Assembly: GCA_000499405.2 (NCBI GenBank) | Contig: HG738146.1 | Span: 1-64,000 of the forward strand | DNA length: 64,000 nucleotides | Reading direction: 5' to 3' | DNA from: Onchocerca volvulus | Lineage: Eukaryota > Nematoda > Chromadorea > Rhabditida > Onchocercidae | Part shown: in pieces, positions 11,301 through 22,935 of the stretch | How positions within the stretch are numbered: the first letter of the stretch is position 1 | How the letters are laid out: each line of letters begins with the position of its first letter | Notes under the pieces: model-generated | Database searches by the model: none | Seen by the model: the letters and a program-made list of their open reading frames with translations, nothing else | What the model was told of the DNA's origin: nothing | Position numbers and translations under genes: made by a program

Positions 11301-13695
11301 CAAATTCATTAATCAAAAAAATTGATTTAAAAATAATTCAAATTCACGAAGTATATTTAATACTTTTGATTTCAACAACATTTTTGTTTTTAACAAATTC
11401 ATTAATCAAACAAATTGATTAAAAAAAAAATTCCAATTCAAAAAGCGCATTTTTGATTTCGATAATTTTAATTTCAAGAACATCTTTATTTTTAACAAAT
11501 TTATTCAGTAGTCAACAAATTGATTTAAAAAAAAATTCAAATTCACGAATTATATTTAATACTTTTTGATTTCGAAAATATCTTTTTTATTTTTAACAAA
11601 ATTCATTAGTGATTTATTGCTATCTCATAAATTATCTATCTTTGATTAAAACCCAAATAAAATCAATAATATAATCTTGTAATCTAATTTTGATAAGTTC
11701 CTATGGAGCAAAAATTTTTTAAGTACATAACCGAAATATTTCTTAAATTTAAATTGCAATCTTTTTTACATTATCAAAATCTACGAATTTATATTCATCT
11801 AAAATATTGCAAAATATTGTAGATCATACTTTTTTTTGTATTCAGCTTAAGTAAAAAATAGAAAATTAAAATACTGAAAAAAAAAGAAGGTAAATTTAAG
11901 AGGTAAAAAGATAAATTTAAGAGGTAAAAAGGTAAATTTAAGAGGTAAAAAGGTAAATTTAAGAGGTACATGGATTACAATTGCTCGAGATGGTCCTGGT
12001 TATGGAACGTGGTTTGTTACGTATGAATTTTGCACCCAAAAATTAAGCAAAGATAGTACAGCACAATCATTAACAACAAGTCAATTATTACTAGCTGGAA
12101 GTTAGACTTTTAATTATTATAATTATTATTATTTTTGTTTTTTAAATTATTCTTTAAATTATTGATTATTTAATTAAAAAAAAAAAAAACGAGTAAATAC
12201 GAAAGCTAGACTTATAATTATTATTATTTTTCTAAAATCATTCTTTAAATTATTGATTAGTCGATTAAATAGGAAAAAAAACGAGTAAATGCTCATTTAA
12301 AATTTACAATCATTTGAATTTGAATTTGAATGGGAAAATTTTCATTTGAATTTTAACTTAATTATAATTAACTTATAAAAGAATAATAACTTAATTATAG
12401 TATATTGGTAATTTAAGTTGTATTCATAATCTTTGAATCACTAATTATATTTATGACCCAATTTAATTGTCGTAGTTTATGATAATTTGATCATTCGTAA
12501 GATTGATGCGATTTTTTTTTTTTTTTTTAATTTTCATGTTTAGAAATATGAATTTGATTTATTCGATTATTTTTAATTTTTTAATTAAATATTTCAGGTA
12601 TTGCGGGTATTATGTCATGGTTATGTAATTATCCATTGGATGTAATTAAGACACAATTTCAAGCTAACGATAGCATACATTCATATAGACAAATTTGTCA
12701 AAATATTATGAAAACTTATGGTATTAAAGGTTTTTTCGCCGGTATTTCTGCTACTATCTTACGGTATATTTGATATTTTATTATTTTTTTTCTAGCTATT
12801 AATATAATACATTAAATAGTAAATGAGTTTCTGAGTAAACGAGTAAATGAGTAGCCGAAATATTATAAGAACTTATGGCATGAAAGGTTTTTTTGCCGGC
12901 ATTTCTGCTACTATTTTGCCTTATATTTGATATTTTATTTTATTTTTTTTTTTTAAACTATTAAGTGTCTAGTAGGTATATAATACATTAAATAGTAAAT
13001 GAGTTTTTGAGTAAATGAATTAATGGGTTAATGAGTAAAATTTCGGAGATTTTTAGAAATTATCGAAATTCAAAAATTGCTGCAAAAATTTTTTGCAAAT
13101 TATGAGATTAAAATAAAATTAATTATCATAATTATTTATCATCTCATTTACTGTTATCAATTCATTCATCGATATAATATCAATCGATTCTTTAATACTA
13201 TTTTTGTTTTGTCCAAAATTTTTGAATAATTTACGGATAAAAATTTTAGGAATAGAATAATTATGTTTTTTTTTTTTTTTTTTGTTTATATGTTTGATAT
13301 GTGCAAAAATTATTTTTTGCAAAATAATTTAATTTTGAATTATTATTGAATTCAATGATTCGTTTTAAATTTGAATTGAAAAATCAAAAGCATTTAAAAA
13401 AAAAAAAAAATTAGCCAATTGAATCATTGCTCAAAAAGAAATAATAATCGGTTCATAAAACTAATCAATTATCGTAAATTAATCAATTATCAAAAAATTA
13501 ATCAATTATCATAAATTAATCAATTATCATAAAACTACAAAGAAATTTAATTAAATTATTTCATAAATTTCATTCAAAAATTTCATTTTTTTCATTCTTT
13601 ATTTTTTTTTTAGTGCAATTCCAGCAAATGCAAGTATATTTTTTGCTGCCGAATGGTCCTATCGTTTGCTGCATATAATTAGCGAATGGCATTGA
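8334..13695 (+). CDS. SLC25 family mitochondrial carrier (SLC25A45/47/48- or A29-like)
   Basis: Exons are 8334-8433, 9124-9252, 10148-10338, 10916-11001, 11964-12100, 12598-12763 and 13614-13695, phase-consistent throughout, giving 296 aa, the usual carrier length. The three Px[DE]xx[KR] signatures of the threefold carrier repeat are present: HPLDTVR (residues 42-48), IPSELLK (128-134) and YPLDVIK (226-232), each followed by a matrix-loop EG/KG-type motif (GFFKG after repeat 1, IKGFFAG after repeat 3). The protein is therefore a six-helix inner-membrane transporter. Overall resemblance, for example ARDGPGYGTWFVTYEF in helix 4, suggests the amino-acid/carnitine-related SLC25A45/47/48/29 group; the substrate cannot be read from the sequence. 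The start at 8334 is the first in-frame ATG before helix 1, and a further 5' exon is not excluded. The gene is odd in that three of its splice junctions lie inside tandem duplications. Confidence 0.9.
9241..9337. repeat. Tandem triplication of the exon 2 donor junction
   Basis: Three units of 34, 32 and 31 nt (9241-9274, 9275-9306, 9307-9337) each begin with gattttttaaaggttgaaa or a one-base variant. The first contains the real exon 2 end and donor (aaag|gttgaaa, exon end 9252). Use of a later donor would meet TGA straight after the first junction, so only copy 1 gives an open protein. Confidence 0.85.
9635..9668. repeat. Interstitial telomeric repeat (TTAGGC)n
   Basis: Five perfect copies of TAAGCC followed by TAAG are present, which is the complement of the nematode telomere hexamer TTAGGC. 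The array lies inside intron 2 of the carrier gene, in otherwise A+T-rich sequence. Confidence 0.95.
11084..11600. repeat. Minisatellite in carrier intron 4, unit about 80-100 bp
   Basis: About five or six diverged copies of a unit built from aagtatatttaatacttttg, atttcgagaacatctttatt, aacaaattcattaatcaa and a poly(A)-rich attcaaattcac segment. Copies start near 11084, 11163, 11258, 11348, 11440 and 11550. The array lies wholly inside the intron. Confidence 0.8.
11889..11970. repeat. 21-bp tandem repeat carrying four splice acceptors
   Basis: A 21-nt unit of the type ggtaaatttaagaggtaaaaa is repeated so that the motif tttaag|agg ends at 11900, 11921, 11942 and 11963, exactly 21 nt apart. The last one is the acceptor used in the model of carrier exon 5. 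All spacings are multiples of three and the intervening codons (repeating G-K-K-V/I-N-L-R) contain no stop, so each acceptor would keep frame and add 7, 14 or 21 residues. Confidence 0.85.
12701..13039. repeat. Tandem duplication of the 3' part of carrier exon 6 plus intron start
   Basis: Unit 1 (about 12701-12857) holds the end of exon 6 and the start of intron 6. Unit 2 (about 12858-13039) repeats both, down to the intronic phrase acattaaatagtaaatgag. In unit 2 the coding copy still reads TYG-KGFFAGISATIL, but the donor CGGT has become CCTT and an in-frame TGA follows, so it looks like a dead partial exon copy. Confidence 0.85.
13445..13536. repeat. Short tandem repeat aattaatcaattatcataa
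   Basis: Four to five copies of an 18-20 nt unit lie just upstream of the last carrier exon, inside intron 6. Confidence 0.7.
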
Positions 13696-13805
13696 AATAT
13701 GTATTCCAAAAAAAAAAAATCCTAAAATTTAAATTTAAAAGTAATCAAAAAATGAATTTCGTCTTTTTTTTTCATTTTCTTGTTTTTTGAATAATTCAGT
13801 AAATG

Positions 13806-13811
13806 AATAAA
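13806..13811 (+). terminator. Poly(A) signal AATAAA of the carrier gene
   Basis: AATAAA lies 110 nt after the carrier stop codon; it is the first perfect copy downstream. Confidence 0.5.
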
Positions 13812-14620
13812 AAGAAGAAATGAAGAGTAATTTTTTGCTCAAATTTAAATTTCAAATTATCGTTTAATTATTATTTTGTATTTTTTATGTACATTTACAA
13901 TAATACATAATCATTAACATAATCAATGAGTAAATATCAAAAGTAAAAGTAATTTAAGTTTTTATTCTTAAATAATGTAAAATTTTTTCGAAATAGATTA
14001 AATAACATGATATGATATTATCATTAATGTTATCATTTATGGAAATTATGTTATCATTGAAGATTGGAATAGCATTAATATACGGTAGTATACCGTATTC
14101 CGCATTAGTATTACTTTTTCCACTTTAGTAATCAATACTTGTTAACTCAATTTTTTTTTTCTTTTTTTTAAGGATAGAAGAGAAAAAATAAGAATCAACC
14201 AATTGCATCCATTTGATAATAATAAATAATCTATTTTTTTCTTGTTGTTTCGAAATTTATAATTTGAATATCGAAATAAAATTTTTCTTATTGTTCAAAT
14301 TTAATTAATTTCTCAGTTGTTTTTCACTCAATTTGCATTAATATACGCATACAATTCGTCGTTTTTAATTCATTATGACTAGAGTAAGTAATAAATTATT
14401 TTATTTTGATTTATTGATTAATAAATATTCAAATTGAAATTAATTTGATTAATTGAAATATTGATAGCATTTGATGTTTTTCTTCTTTCGCTTTCCCTTT
14501 TTTTTTTCGTAAGTTTTAATTTGCTGTTGCCCAGAAAATGATTTATATAATTCATTCCAAAAAATATTCACTTAATTAAAATTTAACCTCTGGATCAAGT
14601 AGTTAAAGTTCAAGTTCATG
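13812..14620. other. Intergenic, carrier to tRNA
   Basis: A+T-rich sequence with no supported exon. An ATGACTAGA followed by a consensus donor (gtaagt at 14384) was noticed, but no partner exon could be found. Confidence 0.4.
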
Positions 14621-14702
14621 GGCGAGATGGCCGAGCGGTCTAAGGCGCTGGTTTAAGGCACCAGTCTCTTCGGAGGCGTGGGTTCGAATCCCACTCTCGT
14701 CA
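14621..14702 (+). tRNA. tRNA-Leu (anticodon AAG)
   Basis: This 82-nt gene folds as a class II (long variable arm) tRNA. The acceptor stem GGCGAGA (14621-14627) pairs with TCTCGTC (14695-14701), with one G-T pair, and the discriminator base is A14702. The A box is TGGCCGAGCGGT (14628-14639) and the B box GGTTCGAATCC (14681-14691). The anticodon stem CTGGT/ACCAG encloses the loop TTAAGGC, so the anticodon is AAG, which reads CTT and, as inosine, CTC. The variable arm forms CTCTTCGGAG. No intron is present and CCA is not encoded, as usual for eukaryotes. The gene stands alone between two protein genes in otherwise A+T-rich DNA. Confidence 0.96.
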
Positions 14703-14709
14703 GCGGTTG

Positions 14710-14717
14710 TTTTTTTT
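14710..14717 (+). terminator. RNA polymerase III terminator
   Basis: A run of eight T begins eight bases after the tRNA discriminator base, the normal Pol III stop signal. Confidence 0.85.
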
Positions 14718-15911
14718 ACTTTTTTCAAAATATTCGAAAATATTGCAACAGTAATATTGACGATTCCAATATTGTCATAATTTAATAGTAGTCTAGTAGA
14801 TTTCTTTAATTCAAGGCTAATTATTCATTTAATAAGTCTTTTTGCTTTCAAAATTTCAAATTTTCGTTTTCGAATTTTTTTTGCTTTCAAAATTTTAAAT
14901 TTTCAAAAATTTTTTTACTTTCAATTATTGCATGAAACTTAATTCATATATATCTCTTAGATTAGATCTTTCAATTAATTCTTTCGATTTTTTTTTTTTA
15001 TTGTAAGATTTTCCCCCCTAAATTCGGGAAGCGATAATTTTGCCTCTATAGTGGCAAAAATTATTTCTTCTTAAATTTAAATTTATAAATGATATCGGGA
15101 CATATGGTTAAGTTTGAAATAAATTTTGCCACGTTTTTAACCAAAAAATTACAAAAAAATTGAAATATAAAATCGAACATATGGTCAAGTTCAAGTTTTT
15201 TTTTCTTTTTTTTTTTATATCAGTAAAAGGATGGCATATTTATTGAACATATGATCGGTTTTTTTTTTTTGATTTAAATCTCGATATCAATTAATAGATA
15301 ACATAATTACTGTATTTATCGAACATATGACTAAAGTTTCTTTTTTTTTTTTTTTTTTGTTTTAAATTCCAATTTTTTTTTTTTTTTCTTGATTTAAATT
15401 CCAACTAATAGCAAATAAATGACATGTTTCATCAAACGTAACTTGCTATTTATCATTCATTGATACTGATATAATATTACAAAAAAAAAAAATGTTCTAA
15501 AAAATATATTTTAAATATTGATAATTTTTTCTAGTAATATTTATCTAAACAAATAAGACTATTTTTTCTTTTTTTTTTTTTTATTGTTAAAGTTTAAATT
15601 TTTACTCATTTAATAATTTATTTTCTAAAGATTTCCAATAATTTATTCTTTTTTATTCGATTACATTATGTAATCTTTACGGATTACATATTTTGTCAAC
15701 ATTGTCATTTTACCAAAAAAAAAAAAAAAAAATGAAAAAAAGTTGTCATTTTTTTTTTTAAATCATATTTTAAATATGAAACTTTTTTTTCCTTTTTTTT
15801 TATTACTAAATAATAAATAAATAAAATTCATCAACAAATTTACAAATCTTGAATATTTGAAAAGAAATTTAATCATAAATTTGGAAAAGTTTTCAAATGT
15901 TAAATAAATAA

Positions 15912-15945
<34 letters not shown>

Positions 15946-16543
15946 ACGTAATACATGTACTAAAAAACAGAAACCAATTATTTTTTTAATATTATTATTT
16001 AATTAATTCAAAACAAAATTCTAAATTTAATTTAGAATTTAAAAACACCAAATTCCAATGATAATATTACCAACGAAAAATATTTTCAAATATTTTTTTT
16101 TTTTTTGAAAATTTTCACGTAAAATTCAATTGAAAACAATCATCATAAATGAAGAGAAAAGTACAAAATCAAAAAATTCATATTCATAAAATAATCAAAA
16201 ATTGAAAATATTAGAAATTGAAATAATTATAGCACACATTATTGATTATTTGAAATTCATAGAAAATTATGATATTGTTGTATAATATAAAATAATAAAA
16301 TGAATGATAATCCTAATACAATAGAAAATGTTGGGAAATTTTTATATACAACACTTGAAATATTAGAAATCAAAAATCAATAAATATGTAAAAAATTGGT
16401 AAAATTTTTGAAAGAACAAAAAATCATCATTATTGAAAATTTCCAAAAACATTTTCTTGTACTTTTTTTTTTTGATATATTTCAATGGGTTATGATTGAT
16501 TTTACAATCTTATCATATGATAAATGATTTCTTATCAGTTTTA
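14718..16543. other. Intergenic between tRNA and the globin 3' end
   Basis: A+T-rich sequence with many T runs. A (TA)n microsatellite spans about 15908-15945. Near 15110-15320 there are three loose copies of an acatatgatyaagtt / acatatggtcaag phrase, too diverged to call a family. No gene is supported. Confidence 0.4.
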
Positions 16544-19500
16544 TCATTTTCGATTAGCTAAAGATTGTTTCATTGTACGATCAACATTGAGTTTCTTCAA
16601 TTCTACTCTCAACATTAGCTCCATTTCATAGCCAAATCGAATTTGATTAGCAATAAATTGCGCTAATATGCTCCAAGCGTTAATATTTGCCGAAACCTAT
16701 GCAAATTTTTAATAAACATTTAAAATAATTTCGAAAAAATTTCAATTTCAAATTTTAATAAAAATTTAATTTTAAATTTTAATAAAGATATCTAGTTTTT
16801 CTTTTCAATTTATTCAATTCTTCTCTAGCACTCACTATTTGATCATATTTATTCATCCGATCTGATTTAGGCAAATTTATCCTTTCTTAATTTTTTTTTT
16901 GTTTTTATTTAGTTCTCAGAAAAATTCATTTTTTTTTTTTCTTTTTTTTTTTGATTTAAAAGCAAGGAAATTATCACATTTTGAGTTATTCACGATGAAA
17001 ATTTTTGGAAGAAATATGAATTAAATCAGAATTGAACAAATAATAATAATCATTTATTAAAATTTTAATTCGAAATGAAAAAATAAAATTTAATTTGTTT
17101 TTTTCCAAAAAAAAAAGAAGTAAATATTAAATTTGAACCTGTGAAAATAAATTCCTTGAATTTCGTCTTTCATTTTCCAATAATAATACATTGTCAACTG
17201 TTAAAGTTTGCTTTGAAGCTATAAATAATTTCAATCATTATGTTTTGTAATATAAAAAATTTAAATAGTAATTATTTTCAATTAATTATGATATTATATT
17301 GATATTATATTTGTTTCAATGTGAAATTTTATTTCATTTTAGTATTAATTAATTCAAAAATTAATTTTCTACAATTTCAATTTTTTCAATTATAATCGAA
17401 GAAATTTTTGCCCGAAAATTTTCGATATTTTCATGTAATTATTGGAATTTAATTTTTTTGGAAAATACAAGAAAAAAAATTTTTTTTTTTTGAAATTCAG
17501 GTTTTTTTTCGTACACATAGAAAAGTTAGCATAATAATTTTGAAAAAAAAAAAGAAATTTTTCACATGCAAAATTTTTTTTTCTCAAAAAATTTCATATT
17601 TATCTCGAAAAAGTATAATTTACGAAATTTCAAATTTCAAAAATTTTATTTTAAAAATATCACGTTTTAATTTTTATTACATAAATAAATAAATGAATTT
17701 TGTTAAAAAAGAAAGAATAAAAAATTGAGAAATAAAAAGAAAGAAATGAAAAAACTTTTTAATTGTTGTTTATTTAGAAATTCTTGTGCTGTCGTTGTAA
17801 TTGCCGCTGAAAGTCGATCCCAATAGCTATGCGGAATTACGACGTTTAAACTTCCGTACGTGATATTTTCTTGATTTACGTAAGATGCGCCAAATTCTTG
17901 CAATCGATCAGCTGCTATGATCGGTTCGGTCAAATTACGCATTGATTGTGATAATGCATGAGTAAAACGCTGAAAAATAAAAAAAAAAAAAACAAACTTG
18001 AAAAGTTTAATAAAAACTTAATTAATCAAAGTTTTTAATTTATATAATTAAGCATAATTGATGGTTAACTTTTTTTTTTTTGGATAAACATATTAATCAT
18101 ATAATTTAAATGAAACTTTATCGTATTTTTTACTTTTTTTTTTGGATTTTTAAATTTTATTTAAAAATTACATCAAATTAATTAATAATAGAAAAGAATT
18201 GAAGAAAAATTAGGATTAATTTTTAACTAGAAAAAAATTATATAAATGAAAAGGAAATTTTTATTTTTTATTTCTTAAAATTAAGACTAAAGAAAAAAAA
18301 AGAGTAAAGCAAATTTAAAAAATGGGAAAAAAAGAAAGTGATTTCTGTTTTCTTTTTTTTTTTTTTCCAGTAAAAGCAAATAAATATATAATCGAATAAA
18401 AATATATATCAATCATTTTGCTTTTTTTTCTTTTTTTTTTATTTCACTAAAAAAGATAATGTATTTAATTTCAGTGAGAAAAAAAAAAAAAGAAATTTAA
18501 TAGTTTTATTTTTAGTACAATTTTGAGAAAACCAAAAAGAAAAAATGTTTTTTTTTAAATTTTTTCTTGAAATTAGATATTTCTAATTCTAAAATTGCAT
18601 TTTAAGAAATAAATCCAACAAAATTACATTCGTTTAATTAAGCTTTTCGAATTTTGAAATTATACGAATTGATTAAAAAAAAAAAGGCGGCGAAATTGTC
18701 GAGAAATATATATTTAAAAAAAAGCGATTTTCATATATTTTAATATATATTGGAAATATTGTATTATATATTTGAATTTAGTTGTGATTTTCTCTAAAAT
18801 TTTAATGGTTTTTTTTTTTGTGACTTAAATGTGATGCTGCATATTTTAATGAAATTTTGAAATTAAAAAAAAAAAAAATTCTTGCAAAAATATAATTTGT
18901 TTGGAATAATTCATTGGAAATAATACAAATCCACAATGATTGATGACAGTATTTTTGGAAAATCGAGAAATCATCGATCTGATTAGTGATATAATTTAAA
19001 ACAAGAGAAATATTTGATAATCAAATAATCAATAATTAGCAAGGAAATGGTGTATTATTCATCTTTTATTGATGATAACAGTGAATTATTTACTGATTAG
19101 TTACCAATTACTGATTATTCGACTTCATCATTAATTGCTGTTTTTAATTACTAATTAATTGAATTAAATTTAATCCTATTGCAATATTTTGTTTTATTCA
19201 AAACAAATATGCATTATAATATAAACAATTCGTTTGTTTTCAAGTTTTTATTTTAATATATCAAATTCATTTCTCGGATTAAATAATTCCTTTAATTCAT
19301 TAAAATTATAATGCATTTATAAAATTTGAAATTCTATTTTCCAAATTTTCTAATTGCTTGATTCATTTCTCTTTTAACTAATTTGTTTCTTTTTGAATAA
19401 TTTGCCTAAGTATTCATCAATTTTTCGTCATTTTTTCTATTTTTTTTTTAAATAAAATTTTGTTTTTAAATTAATTTGAAAAAAAAAAAAAAGAAAGAAA

Positions 19501-22500
19501 GGAAAAGGTTTTACTTGTGCATGCATTCGAAAGTTTACATGTTCTTGCCATTGATTTGTATTTTGAAGATGTTCCAAATTAATTATCATTAGCAACTTTG
19601 GATCACGTTCAAAGATTATTTCAAAGACACGTTTTCCGAGATCAAAGATCACGCCACGTGGTAATTGACGCCACATTGTTGCCAAAATTGCTTTTTGTTG
19701 TGCCGTCAAACCCGTCATTTCACAAATCATTGTTCGACGTCTCGTATTATTCAAATTTCTGGAAAAGTTAAAAAAAAAAAAAAAAACCAAAAATTCAATC
19801 ACTCGTCTATTTTATTTGTCATCGATTCTTTCATTTTCTTTTATTTTTTTATTTTTTTTTTTGTAAATTTAATTTAAATTTTAATTTATATACTAATTAT
19901 ATAAATTCATCTTTATAATCACAATAGTAATTGATGATAAATCGATTTCCAAAAAAAAAAAAAAGAAAAAAAATGATAAAAAGCATATCATGTAAAAGAA
20001 TTTTAAAATTAATCCAATTAATTCATTGATAGTTTTAATAGCATAGATTAAAACTAGTATAAAAGCTTACAAAAAAACTAATTTTTAGCTCAAATTAGTT
20101 ATAAATGATTAATTTTTAGATTACATTTGATATGAATTGATATGATTATTTAAAAGATTATCTATTAGATAGAAATTTTCGAAATAATTAATTATGACTT
20201 CTTAAAATCATGAAAAATATTGATAGTTATCAATGATTTACATAAATTAATTTAATTTCAATAATTTAAATTTGTGTTTTCTTTTTTTTTCTTTTTTCAA
20301 AATAGAATTAAAAAAAAAATTTCCTAAAAAAAGAAGAAATTACCTTGGTTGTTCAGAAGTAGCACGAAATGATTTGCTACGATTTTTATTAAGTGAAGCA
20401 ATTTGTGATTCCGTTTCTTCTTCTTTCCGAAAACTTGATAATTTACGAGAACTGAAATTGATTTCAGAAAAAAAAAATAAAAAATCAATCAAAAGTTTTT
20501 TTTTTCTTTTTTTGAATTTGTAAAAAATTTGATATGAACAATAAAAAAAAATTAAAAATGAAATTAATCAATTTCAAAAAATAATTATGGAATTTTTTCT
20601 TCCCAATTTTATTACCTTTTACTAAATTATTCATTGAAACAAAGTTTTACAGACGAAAATCACTGGACAAAAAAAAAAATGAAAAAAAATGAAATTAAAA
20701 AAAAAAGTTGGAACTAATTAAGATAATGAACAATTATTAATAATCAATTATGATCATTCAAAGTTAATTATATCAAATTAGATCAGATTAAAAGTTATTT
20801 AAAAATTTTTTTTAATCAATTATAACAAATTCGGTTAAATTAAAAATTATTTAAAAAATTTTTTTCACAATAATTAAACATATGATAATAAATTTTCCAC
20901 TAAAACGTTTTTATTTCTTTTCTTTTATTCAAAAAAAAAATGATTGAAAAAATTTTATTCATTTAAACAAAGTTAAGATCATAAATTTAAAATAATTGGA
21001 ACACAAATAAACAGAAAATAAAAGAAAAAATTGAATTTATAATTGAAATGTAAGAAAAAAATCGATCAAATTACATTCGTTATTTAAATTTAAAAGAAAA
21101 AAAATTTAAATAAATAAATATTGCATCAAAAATCTTGTCAATTAATATTAGTTTTTCTTTTTCAACAGAACGAAAATTGAAAATAGAACAAATAGTTTTT
21201 TATTTTATGGTATAAAAAAAAAAATAATTAATAATTGCTAACGAAAAAGAAAAAAAAGATATGTTATTTTCATTTCTTATCTTTTTTTTTTGTTTTCCTT
21301 TTTCGCTGTAAACTAATTTGATAAAATCATCAAAAATGAGCAAAACTTTTGCTCATTTCAAGAAAAAATTTGAAGAAAATAACATTGAAATGATCAAAAA
21401 TAGCATCAACAAAGGTAATTAGTCTATAAAAATGATGTTATAATTAACTTTTTTTTTTGTTTTTTTGTTCTTTTTGCGAAAAATAAGAAAAATAGCTAAT
21501 CATTGTTTTTTTTTTTTTTTTCTCGTAAATATATCCAAGTTTGATATTGAACAAAATAAGCCATCAGAAAAAGAAGAACAAGAATTTCAGTCGATCATTA
21601 AGTTTCGATAAATTCGTGAAATGATTAGTCGAAAAGAAAAAATGATAAAATGGCTGGAAGTTAAGTTTAATTTTTTGATTTGATTGTTCTAAGATTAATT
21701 GAATTTTTCAACAATAAAAAATCGTATTTTTTGTTTTATTATAATGCAATTTTCAATATTTTGAAAATTGCTGTTTTTTTTTTTTATAATTTTCATTTGA
21801 AAAAAATTGAAATTATGTTAAAATTGAAATTCAAATAATTTTAAGTGGACAAAATTGAAATTATCTTTTAAAAAATAACTCGAACATTTTTGACATTTTT
21901 GTTTGTTTTTCTTCATTAAATAGATAAATGAATATTTATATGATTCGATCTTTGAAATTTTTCTCGATAATTCTTAGAAAAAAAAATTCGAAATAAATTT
22001 TAAAAGTATTAGGAAAGAAAAATGAAGTAGGTTTTGAAAATATTAAATTTTTTTTTTTTTTTTTTTTTGATAAAATGGCAATGAATATTTGAATAATTCA
22101 ATTTTTAAAAAAAATATTAATAATAATAAAATTGAGTTGAATTGTTTTTTGACAATTTTAATTAACAAATTGTAATTATAATTTTAAAGTGATTTAAAAA
22201 TTTCAATCTATTCAATTTTATTTAATAAATTAAAATCACATTTCAAGAATGATTTAAAATTGGTTCTTTTTTTTTTTTTAAGGGATAAAATTGAAAAAAA
22301 AAATGAAATAAAATGCAGAAAAAACGAAAAATTGTAATTTATATTCAAATGTGATTGATGGAATTAAATAGGAAATGTAATTAAATTTAATTAAGGAATT
22401 AAAATTGGAAATAAAATAACCTTTGTGGATGTGGAATTGATTCACTTCTTGTTCGAACAGGTGATATCGTACGTGAATGTCGTTTGTTGGATGGTTGACG

Positions 22501-22548
22501 AATAATTTTACCTGATTCATGATAATTTGTTGATTCCTTATTACCCAT
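16544..22548 (-). CDS. Globin with N-myristoylation-type N-terminus
   Basis: Exons in transcript order are 22548-22421, 20451-20344, 19758-19515, 17969-17756, 17218-17139 and 16696-16544, all GT/AG and in phase, giving 308 aa. The protein starts MGNKES, matching the N-myristoylation consensus (Gly2, Ser6). A basic, Ser-rich extension (about 1-95) precedes the globin fold. Visible are the A helix (LTAQQKAILATMW, from 96), B (GVIFDLGKRVFEIIFERDP), E (NFRMHAQRFTHAL, with likely distal His158), F (RLQEFGASYVN), G (SYWDRLSAAI) and H (INAWSILAQFIANQ). At the usual F8 proximal His position the residue is Tyr190, and the CD1 Phe position appears to be Ile. About 35 residues separate helices G and H. 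Nematode neuronal/mesodermal globins are a large divergent family, and C. elegans GLB-26 is reported to be myristoylated; orthology is not shown here. The donor after exon 4 (a|gttttttc) is weak. Heme binding is uncertain. Confidence 0.85.
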
Positions 22549-22580
22549 TTCTATCTTTTTTTTTTTTTTTTTTCTTCTGA
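22549..22580 (-). promoter_or_regulatory. Possible trans-splice acceptor and short 5' UTR of the globin gene
   Basis: On the minus strand, gattttcgatcAG ends at 22577, followed by 28 nt of A-rich leader before the ATG at 22548. Position and form fit spliced-leader addition; this is inference. Confidence 0.35.
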
Positions 22581-22711
22581 TCGAAAATCGGACTAAAAAG
22601 AATATGCTAAAATATTATATTGATATATAGAAGAAACTTGCTGATAATACTGATGATGATAACGAAAAATGAAAATGACTACTGATAATGATAATGAAAA
22701 ATGACAATTAA

Positions 22712-22935
22712 CTTACTGATAACGAAAAAATGATAATTAAGTGAAAAGCAAAGTTACTTTTCAAAGTATTATTTGATTGACTGGTCGATATTTGAAGGAA
22801 TGTATTTAAATCAAATAATGAAATGAAATGAAATATTTCCAAGAAATTTACTGATAACGAAAAATGATAATTAAGTGAGTTGCAAAGTTACTTTTTAAAG
22901 TATTATTTGAATGACCAATTGATATTTGCAAAAAT
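22712..22935. repeat. Direct duplication upstream of the globin gene
   Basis: About 86 nt beginning ttactgataacgaaaa and ending gatatttg occur at 22713-22798 and again at 22849-22935, with the gaaatgaaatgaaat spacer between. The copies differ at roughly one base in ten. They lie within 400 nt of the globin start, in its probable promoter region. Confidence 0.85.

Noticed and set aside
14374..14389. ATGACTAGA followed by a consensus donor gtaagt, a possible tiny first exon
   Set aside because: No downstream exon in phase was found, and the tRNA gene follows within 250 nt.
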